From an uncultured Clostridia bacterium (GTDB lineage: Bacteria; Bacillota; Clostridia; Saccharofermentanales; DTU023): DNA of 15,876 bases. Positions within the stretch are counted from its first letter, which is position 1. Every line of letters begins with the position of its first letter. The stretch covers positions 1 through 15,876 of the forward strand of contig CAMYEY010000028.1 in NCBI GenBank assembly GCA_947254895.1, in the 5' to 3' direction. The position numbers and the translations under genes were made by a program. The notes under the pieces are model-generated. The model searched no databases and was not told the origin of the DNA. It saw only the letters and a list, made by a program, of their open reading frames with translations. Of the stretch, positions 1 to 7,691 are shown piece by piece.

Positions 1-626
1 ATCTAGAAGATAATCAAGTTATTCGATATGTAGCTTGGCGCAATCTTTTATTAAGAAGAGGTTTTACAACAGAGATCCTCGTTAATTATGAGCCGGGTTT
101 GATGTTCTTCAATGAATGGTGGAAGCAGCTCTACGGTGAGAGCGAGGGTAAGGATGGCAAGGGCCTATTCCCGGCTGGTGTTAACTTTACCTCTGACCTT
201 CATTCTATGGGACAATTTATCCAGGATGGTGCCAGAATTATGTTTGAGACGGTTCTCGATTTTGTTAAAACTAGGACTGAGCTGGATATCCCTAATGATG
301 AGCAAAACTTAGATGGCCTAAATTATCTGCTGGGTAAGACCATGCAAGAAGTTAACCGGACAGCCCTCCAAGGTACTATGTTAGCCCATGAAGATGGGGG
401 TACACCGACCATTAGGTTGGAGATTGCTCAGCTTGATGCAGAGCACTTGGGAGCCCTAATCTATTTCTTTGAGTTTGCTTGTGGTGTGTCCGGGTATGTT
501 CTGGGTGTAAATCCTTTTGACCAACCAGGGGTTGAGGCTTATAAACGCAATATGTTTGCTCTTTTGGGTAAGCCCGGCTATGAAAAGTATACGGAAGAAC
601 TCCAGCAGAGGATTCATCAAAAATAG
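1..626 (+). CDS. pgi: Glucose-6-phosphate isomerase, C-terminal part (5' end outside window)
   Basis: Pgi interconverts glucose-6-phosphate and fructose-6-phosphate in the cytoplasm, in glycolysis and gluconeogenesis. The frame is open from base 3, so the N-terminal half lies outside the window and about 207 codons are visible. The translation before the first possible start already matches the family (ILVNYEP, then EWWKQLYGESEGKDGKG), so the gene does not begin at the in-frame TTG at 99. Further family landmarks are FPAGVNFTSDLHSMGQ, whose His probably corresponds to the ring-opening His, and the C-terminal signature GVNPFDQPGVEAYK, which carries the conserved catalytic-site Lys. The end, KPGYEKYTEELQQRI, is where Firmicutes Pgi proteins normally stop, so the 3' end is intact. 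A hairpin terminator follows within 30 nt, so Pgi ends its transcription unit. Identification is secure from the motifs; only the missing 5' end is unknown. Confidence 0.96.
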   Translation, partial: LEDNQVIRYVAWRNLLLRRGFTTEILVNYEPGLMFFNEWWKQLYGESEGKDGKGLFPAGVNFTSDLHSMGQFIQDGARIMFETVLDFVKTRTELDIPNDEQNLDGLNYLLGKTMQEVNRTALQGTMLAHEDGGTPTIRLEIAQLDAEHLGALIYFFEFACGVSGYVLGVNPFDQPGVEAYKRNMFALLGKPGYEKYTEELQQRIHQK

Positions 627-651
627 TAGTACTTTTGTTAAATCTAAGCTA

Positions 652-680
652 AGAGGGGGGCGGTGACCCCTCTCTTTTTA
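652..680 (+). terminator. Rho-independent terminator after pgi
   Basis: A 7-bp GC-rich stem (AGAGGGG at 652-658 pairs with CCCCTCT at 667-673) with an 8-nt loop is followed by CTTTTTATTT. It lies 25 nt after the pgi stop and before the next promoter, as expected for an intrinsic terminator. Confidence 0.88.
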
Positions 681-701
681 TTTCGATATTTAGGCAGCTA
701 A

Positions 702-710
702 TGTTATAAT
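702..710 (+). promoter_or_regulatory. Extended -10 promoter for the esterase-valS unit
   Basis: TGTTATAAT contains a perfect TATAAT (705-710) preceded by TG, the extended -10 motif of vegetative sigma factors. The -35 region around 682-687 (TTCGAT) is poor, which fits an extended -10 promoter. Transcription would begin near 717, giving a leader of only about 25 nt before the GTG start at 741. That leaves no room for a T-box or riboswitch. The start point is inferred. Confidence 0.65.
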
Positions 711-740
711 TGTTGGCAAATAATTTTTTGGGGTGTTTTA

Positions 741-2957
741 GTGGATCAAGTGAGTTTCAGATTACCGGCTTATTTCCAAGATGATATGGTCTTACAACAA
801 GGGATAAGCAACTATGTCTATGGCCAGGCTAGGGCTCAGGCCTGGTTAGAAGTCAAACTAGAAAGATTTGCTGATAGACAAAATAAACTGAAGCCTGATC
901 AGGCTAAAATTGCTACCCGGGGTGGGTTCGACCAGCCTGCGGATAAGGATTATTATGGTTTGGTATTTAGCCAGCAACTTAGAACAGACGGCCGAGGATA
1001 TTTTTCTTGCCAGATTCCTGCCTTTGCGGGCTCTAAAGATTTTTTTCGGTTGACACTGACCTGTGCTGGCAGCCGACTCCAGATCGATAATATTTGTTTT
1101 GGTGAAGTCTGGCTAGCTATAGGTGAATCTAACATGGCAATGCCAGCTTGTTATACTGATGTTAAAAACCAGCTGATGAACTATCAAAAGCAGAGCTACC
1201 TGCGTGTCTTTAAATTTACAGGGGCTGATTTTGGCCCGGATTGTCTCCCTCAGGGATCGACCAATCAAGGACTATGGCTACGAGCTGACCAAGATGATTT
1301 GAGCCGAATATCTGGGATTGCTTTGGCTTTTGCCGCAAATCTACAAGCTAAATTAGAACTCCCGGTTGCCATCTATGATTTGGCGGAGCCCGATAGCCTG
1401 ATCCAGTCCTGGCTCTCTCCTAAAGCTATTAGGTCGGATAAGATTATTGAGAAGCATGTCGAAGGGCAAGGATTTTCGGTAGGACAGCCTGTCTTCTCCA
1501 ATTGGCATTTCTCCTTGGGTGAGAAGGGAAAGCCGGGCCCCGAGATTAGACAGATAGCTTTACCAAACCAAGGGCCGACTATGAGATTAAGTCCAAGATT
1601 AAAGGCTGACCAAACGAACAAACTCGGTCCGATTAATCAGCCTTCCCTGATATACGATCGGAAATTGGCTCCTTTATCCGGAATTTCCATCAGGGGTCTC
1701 ATCTTTGCCCAGGGTGAATCAGATGTAGACCAACCCTTATACTATCGACAGGCTCTTAAAAAATTTACTGGCCAAATTAAAGAGCTTTGCCATAGCTTTA
1801 AGAGAGGTCCTTACTTTATTTATAGCCAATTAGCAGCCCATTTTTACTCGGCAAAAGATGATAAGCGCCTGTCCTATTTTAATGAATCTTTAACGATCGC
1901 GAGGCGGCAACTTGACCTTCAGGCAGGCCTTGTTACGATTTATGACCTGCCTCTAGACTATATCAGAGACCAGGACCATATCTATGCCAGGCCACTTAAC
2001 CCCATAGCTAAAGAAGAAGTTGGTCTTCGGATGTTTCGTCTTGCCCAGGGACTGGCCTACCAGGTTAATACACCGCGATCAGCTCCGGAATTAAAATATG
2101 CCGAGTGGGTGGGGGATAAGCTTCTTTTGAGTTTTGCCAATGTCGGTAGTGGACTCAGTATCCCTGAGCAGGATTTGACTATTAAAGGATTTAATATTTG
2201 TTCAGATCATTCGCCTTATCTACCCGCTAGGGCCAATCAACTTTACGGCATTAAAACCCTGATCTGGCATCCGGAAATTTCTAAGCCGGCATCCTGTTCT
2301 TATGCTTTTTCCACCTTCAATCAGATGGCTAATCTTCAGGGGGAGAATGGTTTGCCGGTTGTTCCTTTCCGTCTATCTAGAGATAAGCCGGACAATTCGC
2401 TCCGTTATGATTGGTTAGCTTGTGACCGCTTGATCGGTTGGGCTGTACCCACAGCAGTAGCCTATGATCACAAGTTAAATGATGGGGATAAGCCCGGCTA
2501 CTTTCCTCTCTGGCAAGTCAGTCAAGGTCAGGCTGAGTTACGATTAGAATACTCCAACAAAGTAACCGGAGCGGCTGCTCTGCAAGTCCACTATGACCAG
2601 GCTGATGGCCAATTTGTTCAAGAGGATGTGATTTTTGAACCCGTTCTCCACTATGCATCACTCTATCCTCCCCTTGATCTCAGCCTATGGACGAGGTTGG
2701 AACTTGACGCTTTTAATGCTGATCATAGTAAAAAACAATTAGCTCTTGAATTAGTTGATGTGTCTGGGCAGGTCTCAAAAACCAGTTGGCAGACAATCGA
2801 TGACGTCTTGGCCTGGCAAAAGATAAGCTTTATAATCAAGAACATGGCGGTTGACTTGAAAAGGATCAGTCGACTGAGATTTATTTTACAAACCGGTCTC
2901 CCAAAAGGAGATATAACTATAGATAGGATTGAATTTTCAGGGATTCAGACCAGTTAG
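741..2957 (+). CDS. Sialate O-acetylesterase-like SGNH protein with extra C-terminal domain
   Basis: This 738-residue protein resembles the sialate O-acetylesterase (SASA) branch of SGNH hydrolases, which remove acetyl groups from sugars. Family landmarks in order are FQDDMVLQQ (about 12-20), a small beta domain, GEVWLAIGESNMAMP with the nucleophile-position Ser130, FAQGESD (322-328), the AKEEVGLR segment (423-430), and the end of the core at NGLPVVPFR (to residue 544). Residues about 547-738 form an additional, probably beta-sandwich domain resembling carbohydrate-binding modules; this is inferred from its alternating hydrophobic pattern. Three catalytic-region motifs are altered: GQSNM reads GESNM, QGESN reads QGESD, and the usual IHP reads LNP (N420), although a DxxH-type DQDH (410-413) lies just upstream. 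There is no signal peptide, so it should be cytoplasmic. The start is GTG, with GGGGTG at 730-735 as a modest ribosome binding site and an N-terminus that fits the family. valS follows after 21 nt. The fold is fairly certain; substrate and activity are not. Confidence 0.8.
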   Translation: MDQVSFRLPAYFQDDMVLQQGISNYVYGQARAQAWLEVKLERFADRQNKLKPDQAKIATRGGFDQPADKDYYGLVFSQQLRTDGRGYFSCQIPAFAGSKDFFRLTLTCAGSRLQIDNICFGEVWLAIGESNMAMPACYTDVKNQLMNYQKQSYLRVFKFTGADFGPDCLPQGSTNQGLWLRADQDDLSRISGIALAFAANLQAKLELPVAIYDLAEPDSLIQSWLSPKAIRSDKIIEKHVEGQGFSVGQPVFSNWHFSLGEKGKPGPEIRQIALPNQGPTMRLSPRLKADQTNKLGPINQPSLIYDRKLAPLSGISIRGLIFAQGESDVDQPLYYRQALKKFTGQIKELCHSFKRGPYFIYSQLAAHFYSAKDDKRLSYFNESLTIARRQLDLQAGLVTIYDLPLDYIRDQDHIYARPLNPIAKEEVGLRMFRLAQGLAYQVNTPRSAPELKYAEWVGDKLLLSFANVGSGLSIPEQDLTIKGFNICSDHSPYLPARANQLYGIKTLIWHPEISKPASCSYAFSTFNQMANLQGENGLPVVPFRLSRDKPDNSLRYDWLACDRLIGWAVPTAVAYDHKLNDGDKPGYFPLWQVSQGQAELRLEYSNKVTGAAALQVHYDQADGQFVQEDVIFEPVLHYASLYPPLDLSLWTRLELDAFNADHSKKQLALELVDVSGQVSKTSWQTIDDVLAWQKISFIIKNMAVDLKRISRLRFILQTGLPKGDITIDRIEFSGIQTS

Positions 2958-2967
2958 AATGAGCAGA

Positions 2968-2972
2968 AGAGG
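2968..2972 (+). promoter_or_regulatory. Ribosome binding site of valS
   Basis: AGAGG lies 6 nt before the ATG at 2979, inside the 21-nt gap after the esterase stop. No promoter or leader RNA structure fits in the gap, so valS is read from the upstream gene's transcript unless a promoter lies inside that gene. Confidence 0.6.
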
Positions 2973-2978
2973 TACATA

Positions 2979-5645
2979 ATGAATAGGATTGATCAGATAG
3001 CAAAAAACTTTGTTGCCCGTGAACGAGAGGAAGATATTTACCAAACTTGGCTTGACCATGGTTGCTTTAAGGCGAATGCTGAAACGACCAAGGAAACATT
3101 TAGCCTTGTTATGCCGCCTCCGAACATTACGGGCGTACTTCATATGGGGCACGCCCTAGACCTCACTATCCAAGATATCTTGGTTCGCCTTAAAAGAATG
3201 CAAGGCTATGAAACCCTTTGGTTGCCCGGAACTGACCATGCCTCGATAGCTACTGAGGCTAAGATCGTTGCTGCTATGCGGGAAGAAGGCTTGACTAAGG
3301 AAGATCTCGGTAGAAATAAGTTTTTGGAAAGAGCCTGGGAGTGGAAGGAGAAGTACGGCAACCGTATTGTTGAGCAAATTAAGTGTATGGGCTCATCCTG
3401 TGATTGGTCCCGCCTCCGTTTTACTATGGATGAAGGCTTGTCCGAAGCGGTTGAAAAAATCTTTATTGACCTCTACCATAAGGGTCTCATTTACAGGGGA
3501 GAAAGAATTATTAATTGGTGCCCCCATTGTCTTACTTCTATCTCTGATGCAGAAGTTGAGTATGAGGATTTACCTGGCCACTTTTGGCACCTCCGCTATC
3601 CCTTAGCAGATGGTTCTGGCTATCTGGAATTGGCCACGACCAGGCCTGAGACAATGCTTGGTGATACGGCAGTAGCTGTTCACCCGGATGATGACCGCTA
3701 TAAGGCTATAGTAGGGAAAGAAGTTATTTTACCCCTAGTCAATAAAAAGATACCTGTCGTAGCAGATGCCTATGTTGATCCGGAATTTGGAACCGGCGTA
3801 GTTAAAATAACTCCGGCCCATGACCCTAACGATTTTGAAGTGGGGGAACGCCATCATTTAGAGATCATCAATGTGTTTAATGAGGACGCTACGATTAATG
3901 AGGCAGGTGGAAAATATCAGGGACTTACTGTAGCTGAAGCCAGAGAGGCAATTGTCCAAGATTTGGAGACACAGGGTTACCTCATCAAGACAGAAGATAT
4001 CCACCATTCCGTGGGAACCTGTTACCGTTGCCATGCGACCATCGAACCAAGGGTCTCTAAACAGTGGTTTGTGGCTATGAAGGACTTAGCTAAGCCGGCC
4101 ATTGAGGCTGTCAAGGAAAACGATATTCGCTTCATACCGGACCGTTTTTCCAAGAGTTATTTTCACTGGATGGAAAATATTAGGGATTGGAACATTTCTC
4201 GCCAGCTTTGGTGGGGACACAGAATACCGGCCTGGTATTGTGAAGATTGTGGTGAGATTACAGTGCCTGACCAAGTCGGTCACGTTCCCCAGAAGTGCCA
4301 ACATTGTCAGTCAAGTAAACTCCACCAGGATGATGATAGCCTAGATACCTGGTTCTCATCTGCACTCTGGCCCTTCTCGACGCTGGGCTGGCCTCATGAA
4401 GGTAAGGACTACCAGAAGTTTTATCCTACTAATGTTCTCGTAACCGGCTATGATATTATTACTTTCTGGGTATCGCGGATGATCTTCTCTGGCCTCAACT
4501 ATACCGGTAAAAAACCCTTTTCTGATGTCCTTATTCACGGTATCGTCCGTGATGAGCAAGGACGGAAGATGTCCAAGTCCTTAGGTAATGGTATTGATCC
4601 TTTAGAAGTTGTTGATCAGTACGGTGCGGATGCCTTGCGATTTGCTCTCATTGCGGGTGTATCTGTAGGAAATGACCTGAGATACAAGGAAGATCGGGTA
4701 GAAAACGGTCGTAACTTTATCAATAAAATCTGGAACGCCTTCCGCTTTACCATGATGAATATTGAGGAAGACTTAAGGGCTGCAGACCTTGAGCTTGATT
4801 ATAGTCAAGAGAACTTGGCTTTAGAGGACCGGTGGATTCTTCATAAGCTCAATGGTCTGATTAAGGAAGTTAATTACAATATGGGCCAATATGACTTTGG
4901 TGTGGCCCTGACTAAAATCTACAGCTTTCTCTGGGATAATTTCTGTGATTGGTATATAGAAATGGTTAAACCTCGCCTGCGTGAAAAAGACCGGTCTGCT
5001 TTGGTAGCCAAATCTATTTTGAATTATGTTCTGTGTAGGTGTTTGGCTCTCCTACATCCCTTTATGCCATTCTTTACAGAGGAGATCTATAGTTATCTTC
5101 TCCACCGTGATGGACTTTTAATGCAGGCTGCTTATCCGGAGGAAGACCGGAAGTTGGATTTTTCCGATGATGCTAAAACAATGGACCTACTGATCGAAAT
5201 TGTAAGATCCATTCGAAATATCAGGTCTGAAATGAATGTGGCCAACAAAAGAAAATCTGGACTGATCGTTGTGACTGAATCAGACGAATTGGCATCGGCT
5301 TTCCGGGCTTCAGAGTCCAGTCTCAGTTACTTGGCTATGTTGAGTGATCTCAAGGTCCAAAAGGATAATCAGGGGATAGCTGATACAGCCATAGCTTTAC
5401 CTTTTAGTCAGGGGACAGCCTACCTACCTTTAACAGACCTAATCGATATAGAAGAGGAAAAGAAGAGACTTCTCGGCGAAATAGAAAATTGTCAGAATGA
5501 GATCAAGAGGGCAGAAAGCAAGTTGGCCAATGAGAGCTTTGTGAGCAAGGCTCCGGAAGCAGTGGTTGCTAAGGAAAGAGAAAAACTTGAAAATTACCGG
5601 AAAACCCTATCGCAGGCAAGCCAGCGCCTCCAGGACTTAGGATGA
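2979..5645 (+). CDS. valS: Valine--tRNA ligase
   Basis: ValS charges tRNA-Val with valine in the cytoplasm and hydrolyses mischarged Thr-tRNA. At 888 residues it has the normal bacterial length. The class I catalytic motifs are present: HMGH (the HIGH motif, 55-58) within PPPNITGVLHMGHALD, and KMSKS (530-534). The CP1 editing domain is marked by TTRPETMLGDTA starting at residue 220 and by GTGVVKITPAHDPND. Four cysteines (C421, C424, C440, C443) form a likely zinc site in the segment before DDDSLDTWFSSALWPF. The last 65 or so residues, rich in Glu and Lys, make the C-terminal coiled-coil arm that contacts tRNA. The gene sits 21 nt after the esterase-like gene and ends in a strong terminator. 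folC, which often follows valS in Firmicutes, is absent. No T-box is visible upstream. Confidence 0.98.
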   Translation: MNRIDQIAKNFVAREREEDIYQTWLDHGCFKANAETTKETFSLVMPPPNITGVLHMGHALDLTIQDILVRLKRMQGYETLWLPGTDHASIATEAKIVAAMREEGLTKEDLGRNKFLERAWEWKEKYGNRIVEQIKCMGSSCDWSRLRFTMDEGLSEAVEKIFIDLYHKGLIYRGERIINWCPHCLTSISDAEVEYEDLPGHFWHLRYPLADGSGYLELATTRPETMLGDTAVAVHPDDDRYKAIVGKEVILPLVNKKIPVVADAYVDPEFGTGVVKITPAHDPNDFEVGERHHLEIINVFNEDATINEAGGKYQGLTVAEAREAIVQDLETQGYLIKTEDIHHSVGTCYRCHATIEPRVSKQWFVAMKDLAKPAIEAVKENDIRFIPDRFSKSYFHWMENIRDWNISRQLWWGHRIPAWYCEDCGEITVPDQVGHVPQKCQHCQSSKLHQDDDSLDTWFSSALWPFSTLGWPHEGKDYQKFYPTNVLVTGYDIITFWVSRMIFSGLNYTGKKPFSDVLIHGIVRDEQGRKMSKSLGNGIDPLEVVDQYGADALRFALIAGVSVGNDLRYKEDRVENGRNFINKIWNAFRFTMMNIEEDLRAADLELDYSQENLALEDRWILHKLNGLIKEVNYNMGQYDFGVALTKIYSFLWDNFCDWYIEMVKPRLREKDRSALVAKSILNYVLCRCLALLHPFMPFFTEEIYSYLLHRDGLLMQAAYPEEDRKLDFSDDAKTMDLLIEIVRSIRNIRSEMNVANKRKSGLIVVTESDELASAFRASESSLSYLAMLSDLKVQKDNQGIADTAIALPFSQGTAYLPLTDLIDIEEEKKRLLGEIENCQNEIKRAESKLANESFVSKAPEAVVAKEREKLENYRKTLSQASQRLQDLG

Positions 5646-5702
5646 TTATCTTATCCTGAGATACACTTTACTGGATATCTGCATAGACAGATAGAAACAA
5701 AC

Positions 5703-5745
5703 AAAAAGTCTAATTTACAGGTTTCCTGCAAATTAGACTTTTTTA
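5703..5745. terminator. Bidirectional terminator between valS and fba
   Basis: A long, nearly perfect inverted repeat: AAAAAGTCTAATTT (5703-5716) pairs with AAATTAGACTTTTT (5730-5743), an inner CAGG/CCTG extends the stem after one A-C mismatch, and the loop is TTT. The plus strand ends in a T-run; the minus strand also ends in Ts, from the A-run at 5703-5707. It therefore terminates valS on the plus strand and fba on the minus strand, whose stop is about 40 nt away. Confidence 0.92.
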
Positions 5746-5786
5746 TTTTAAACTTAAAGCTTACTTGGGTTTTAAGAGTTTACCAC

Positions 5787-6722
5787 TTATGCCTTACCAT
5801 CAGAACCTAAAACATCTGTGATCTTGTGGGCAACCAGGCCTTTGATGGCATCTCTTGCCGGACCTAAGTATTTTCTAGGGTCGAACTCTGCTGGGTTTTC
5901 GTTGAAAATCCGCCTAATTGTTCCTGTCATAGCTAGACGCAAATCAGAATCAATGTTGATTTTACAAACAGCTCTTCTAGCAGCTTCTCTCAGCATAGGT
6001 TCTGGACATCCAAGAGCATCCTCTAAGGCGCCACCATTGGCGTTGATCATTTCAACAAATTCAGGAATAACAGAAGAAGCACCGTGTAGAACGATGGGGA
6101 AGCCGGGTAGACGCTTTGATATATCATCCAAGATGTCGAATCTCAATGAAATATCTGTACCGGGTTTAAACTTGTAGGCACCATGGCTCGTTCCGATAGC
6201 TATAGCTAAGGAGTCACACCCTGTCCTTGTCACAAAGTCTTCCACTTGAGCAGGATCGGTATAGCTGGACTCTTCAGCTGTAACCTTAATATCATCTTCG
6301 ACACCCTCTAGTCGACCTAATTCCGCCTCGACCACAACACCTTTGGAGTGGGCGTATTCGACAACTTTTTTCGTTAAGGCCAGGTTCTCCTCATATTCAA
6401 GGTGGGAGCCGTCGATCATGACTGAGGTAAAGCCGTCGTCAATACAAGCCTTGCATAACTCAAAGCTGTCACCATGGTCTAGGTGGAGGGCTATGGGAAT
6501 ATCGGTTTCAATAACCGCAGCTTCAACAAGTTTCATCAAATAGGTTCTGTTGGCATAGCTTCTGGCACCTTTGGAAACTTGTAAGATTAAGGGCGATTTG
6601 AGTTCGTTGCCGGCCTCAACGATTCCTTGGATAATCTCCATATTGTTGACGTTGAATGCACCAATTGCGTAGCCGCCCTCATAAGCGTCTTTAAACATTT
6701 TTTCAGTGGTTACTAATGGCAT
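5787..6722 (-). CDS. fba: Class II fructose-1,6-bisphosphate aldolase
   Basis: This zinc-dependent aldolase splits fructose-1,6-bisphosphate into dihydroxyacetone phosphate and glyceraldehyde-3-phosphate in glycolysis, and runs in reverse in gluconeogenesis. The 311-residue TIM-barrel protein begins MPLVTTEKMF, typical of Firmicutes Fba. Visible motifs are GAFNVNN (21-27), HLDHGD with catalytic-position Asp82 and zinc ligand His83, EAELGRLEGVED around Glu134, GTSHGAYKFKPG with His180, LHGASS with His213, and the phosphate-binding segment KINIDSDLR. All expected metal ligands are present. The close homologues GatY and AgaY (tagatose-bisphosphate aldolases) share the fold, but with no galactitol or amino-sugar genes nearby, the glycolytic role is the better reading. 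It is a single-gene unit, divergent from udp and convergent with valS. Confidence 0.96.
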   Translation of the reverse strand: MPLVTTEKMFKDAYEGGYAIGAFNVNNMEIIQGIVEAGNELKSPLILQVSKGARSYANRTYLMKLVEAAVIETDIPIALHLDHGDSFELCKACIDDGFTSVMIDGSHLEYEENLALTKKVVEYAHSKGVVVEAELGRLEGVEDDIKVTAEESSYTDPAQVEDFVTRTGCDSLAIAIGTSHGAYKFKPGTDISLRFDILDDISKRLPGFPIVLHGASSVIPEFVEMINANGGALEDALGCPEPMLREAARRAVCKINIDSDLRLAMTGTIRRIFNENPAEFDPRKYLGPARDAIKGLVAHKITDVLGSDGKA

Positions 6723-6728
6723 AATTTT

Positions 6729-6734
6729 CTCCTT
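6729..6734 (-). promoter_or_regulatory. Ribosome binding site of fba
   Basis: On the minus strand AAGGAG lies 6 nt before the ATG at 6722-6720. It is a strong Shine-Dalgarno sequence that fixes the start. Confidence 0.8.
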
Positions 6735-6776
6735 CTTTTCTCCTTGAATAGTTTATGTTAAAACTACTATGGTCTT

Positions 6777-6805
6777 ACTTTATGGGTTTTTAGGTTAATA
6801 GTCAA
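6777..6805 (-). promoter_or_regulatory. Promoter of fba
   Basis: On the minus strand TTGACT (6805-6800) and TAAAGT (6782-6777) are separated by exactly 17 nt, a good match to the vegetative sigma consensus (TTGACA-17-TATAAT). Transcription would start near 6770, about 48 nt before the fba start codon. No CcpA-type operator was recognised nearby. Confidence 0.68.
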
Positions 6806-6858
6806 TCAAAAGCCTGATCTACTAGGAGTTTTAGCATCACTCCGGGTGCTGCATATCT

Positions 6859-6888
6859 TTGGCAGACAATCTAGTGTAAGATTATATA
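6859..6888 (+). promoter_or_regulatory. Probable promoter of the udp-UDG-uvrB unit
   Basis: TTGGCA (6859-6864) and TATATA (6883-6888) are separated by 18 nt. An overlapping alternative is CAGACA (6863-6868), 16 nt, TATAGT (6885-6890). Either would start transcription about 15-20 nt before udp. No LexA-box-like palindrome (GAAC...GTTC) was seen, so SOS control of uvrB from here is not evident. Confidence 0.55.
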
Positions 6889-6900
6889 GTAAATATAAGC

Positions 6901-6906
6901 AGGAGG
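6901..6906 (+). promoter_or_regulatory. Ribosome binding site of udp
   Basis: A perfect AGGAGG lies 4 nt before the ATG at 6911 and 7 nt before the second ATG at 6914. The usual 5-9 nt spacing favours 6914, though the tandem ATGs make the choice uncertain by one residue. Confidence 0.75.
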
Positions 6907-6913
6907 GTGGATG

Positions 6914-7678
6914 ATGGATAAACAGTATCATATTCAGTTAGATAATTCTCATGGAGCAAAGTATGCGATTCTACCGGGGGATCCCGGACGGGTTGAAAAG
7001 ATTGCAGCCTATCTCGATGAGCCTCAATTTTTAGCCCAAAACAGGGAATATACCACTTGGTTAGGTAGCCTTGCAGGGGAAAAGGTTCTGGTCATGTCGA
7101 CCGGAATGGGTGGTCCATCGACAGCTATTGGTGTTGAAGAACTTTATGCAACAGGGGTGAGAAATTTTGTTAGGATAGGGACCTGTGGAGGCATAAAGTT
7201 GGATGTCATGGGTGGTGACTTAGTCATTGCCACCGGATCTGTTCGGATGGATGGAACACCTGATGAGTATGTTCCAAAAGAATTTCCTGCTGTTGCCGAT
7301 TTTTCATTGACGACCTCCCTGGTTGAGGCGGCAAAGCAAAATAATAGTCGCTATCATACGGGTATCGTTCAGTGTAAGGATTCTTTTTACGGCCAGCATG
7401 ATCCTGATAGGATGCCAATAGGCTATGAATTGAAAAACAAATGGGAAGCTTGGTTTAAGGCAAATGTTCTGGGGTCCGAGATGGAATCAGCTACCCTCTT
7501 TATAGTTAGCCAGGTATTAGGTGCCAGAGCTGCTTGTGTCCTAAATGTTATTTGGAATCAGGAAAGGGCTGCCCGCGGTTTGTCTGACCCCCACCAACAT
7601 GATACAGACCTGGCGATCAGAACGGCTGTAGAAGGTATTAAAATTGACATTATGAGTAGCCATGTCACAAATAACTAG
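6914..7678 (+). CDS. udp: Uridine phosphorylase (nucleoside phosphorylase-I family)
   Basis: The enzyme uses phosphate to cleave uridine into uracil and ribose-1-phosphate, in cytoplasmic pyrimidine salvage. The 254-residue protein has the family-I phosphorylase landmarks: phosphate-binding GDPGR (22-26), STGMGGPSTAIGVEEL, RIGTCGG (87-93) with phosphate-contacting Arg and Thr, and GSEMESA (187-193) whose Met and Glu hold the ribose. The segment QCKDSFYGQHDPDRMP (153-168) supplies the Gln and Arg typical of uridine rather than purine specificity in Firmicutes homologues. I chose the ATG at 6914 over 6911 for ribosome-binding-site spacing. It is the first gene of a unit with the uracil-DNA glycosylase, which begins 13 nt after its stop, and uvrB. 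Family assignment is secure; uridine preference is inferred from that motif. Confidence 0.9.
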   Translation: MDKQYHIQLDNSHGAKYAILPGDPGRVEKIAAYLDEPQFLAQNREYTTWLGSLAGEKVLVMSTGMGGPSTAIGVEELYATGVRNFVRIGTCGGIKLDVMGGDLVIATGSVRMDGTPDEYVPKEFPAVADFSLTTSLVEAAKQNNSRYHTGIVQCKDSFYGQHDPDRMPIGYELKNKWEAWFKANVLGSEMESATLFIVSQVLGARAACVLNVIWNQERAARGLSDPHQHDTDLAIRTAVEGIKIDIMSSHVTNN

Positions 7679-7691
7679 TTTAGGAGAAAAA

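Noticed and set aside
99..626. A complete 175-residue protein starting at TTG 99
   Set aside because: The same frame is open to the left edge and the translation before 99 (YVAWRNLLLRRG, ILVNYEP) is conserved Pgi sequence, so this is the tail of a longer gene.
5818..6177. A plus-strand ORF of 119 codons inside fba
   Set aside because: It lies antisense within a fully conserved aldolase, its translation resembles no family I know, and it has no convincing ribosome binding site.
6833..6850. Operator-like inverted repeat AGCATC/GGTGCT between fba and udp
   Set aside because: It is only six pairs including one G-T, with a short loop, and matches no operator I recognise. It may be chance in a 188-nt spacer.
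7662..7691. Upstream start for the uracil-DNA glycosylase overlapping udp
   Set aside because: The ATG at 7662 has no ribosome binding site and adds ten residues not typical of the family; the ATG at 7692 has AGGAG at ideal spacing.
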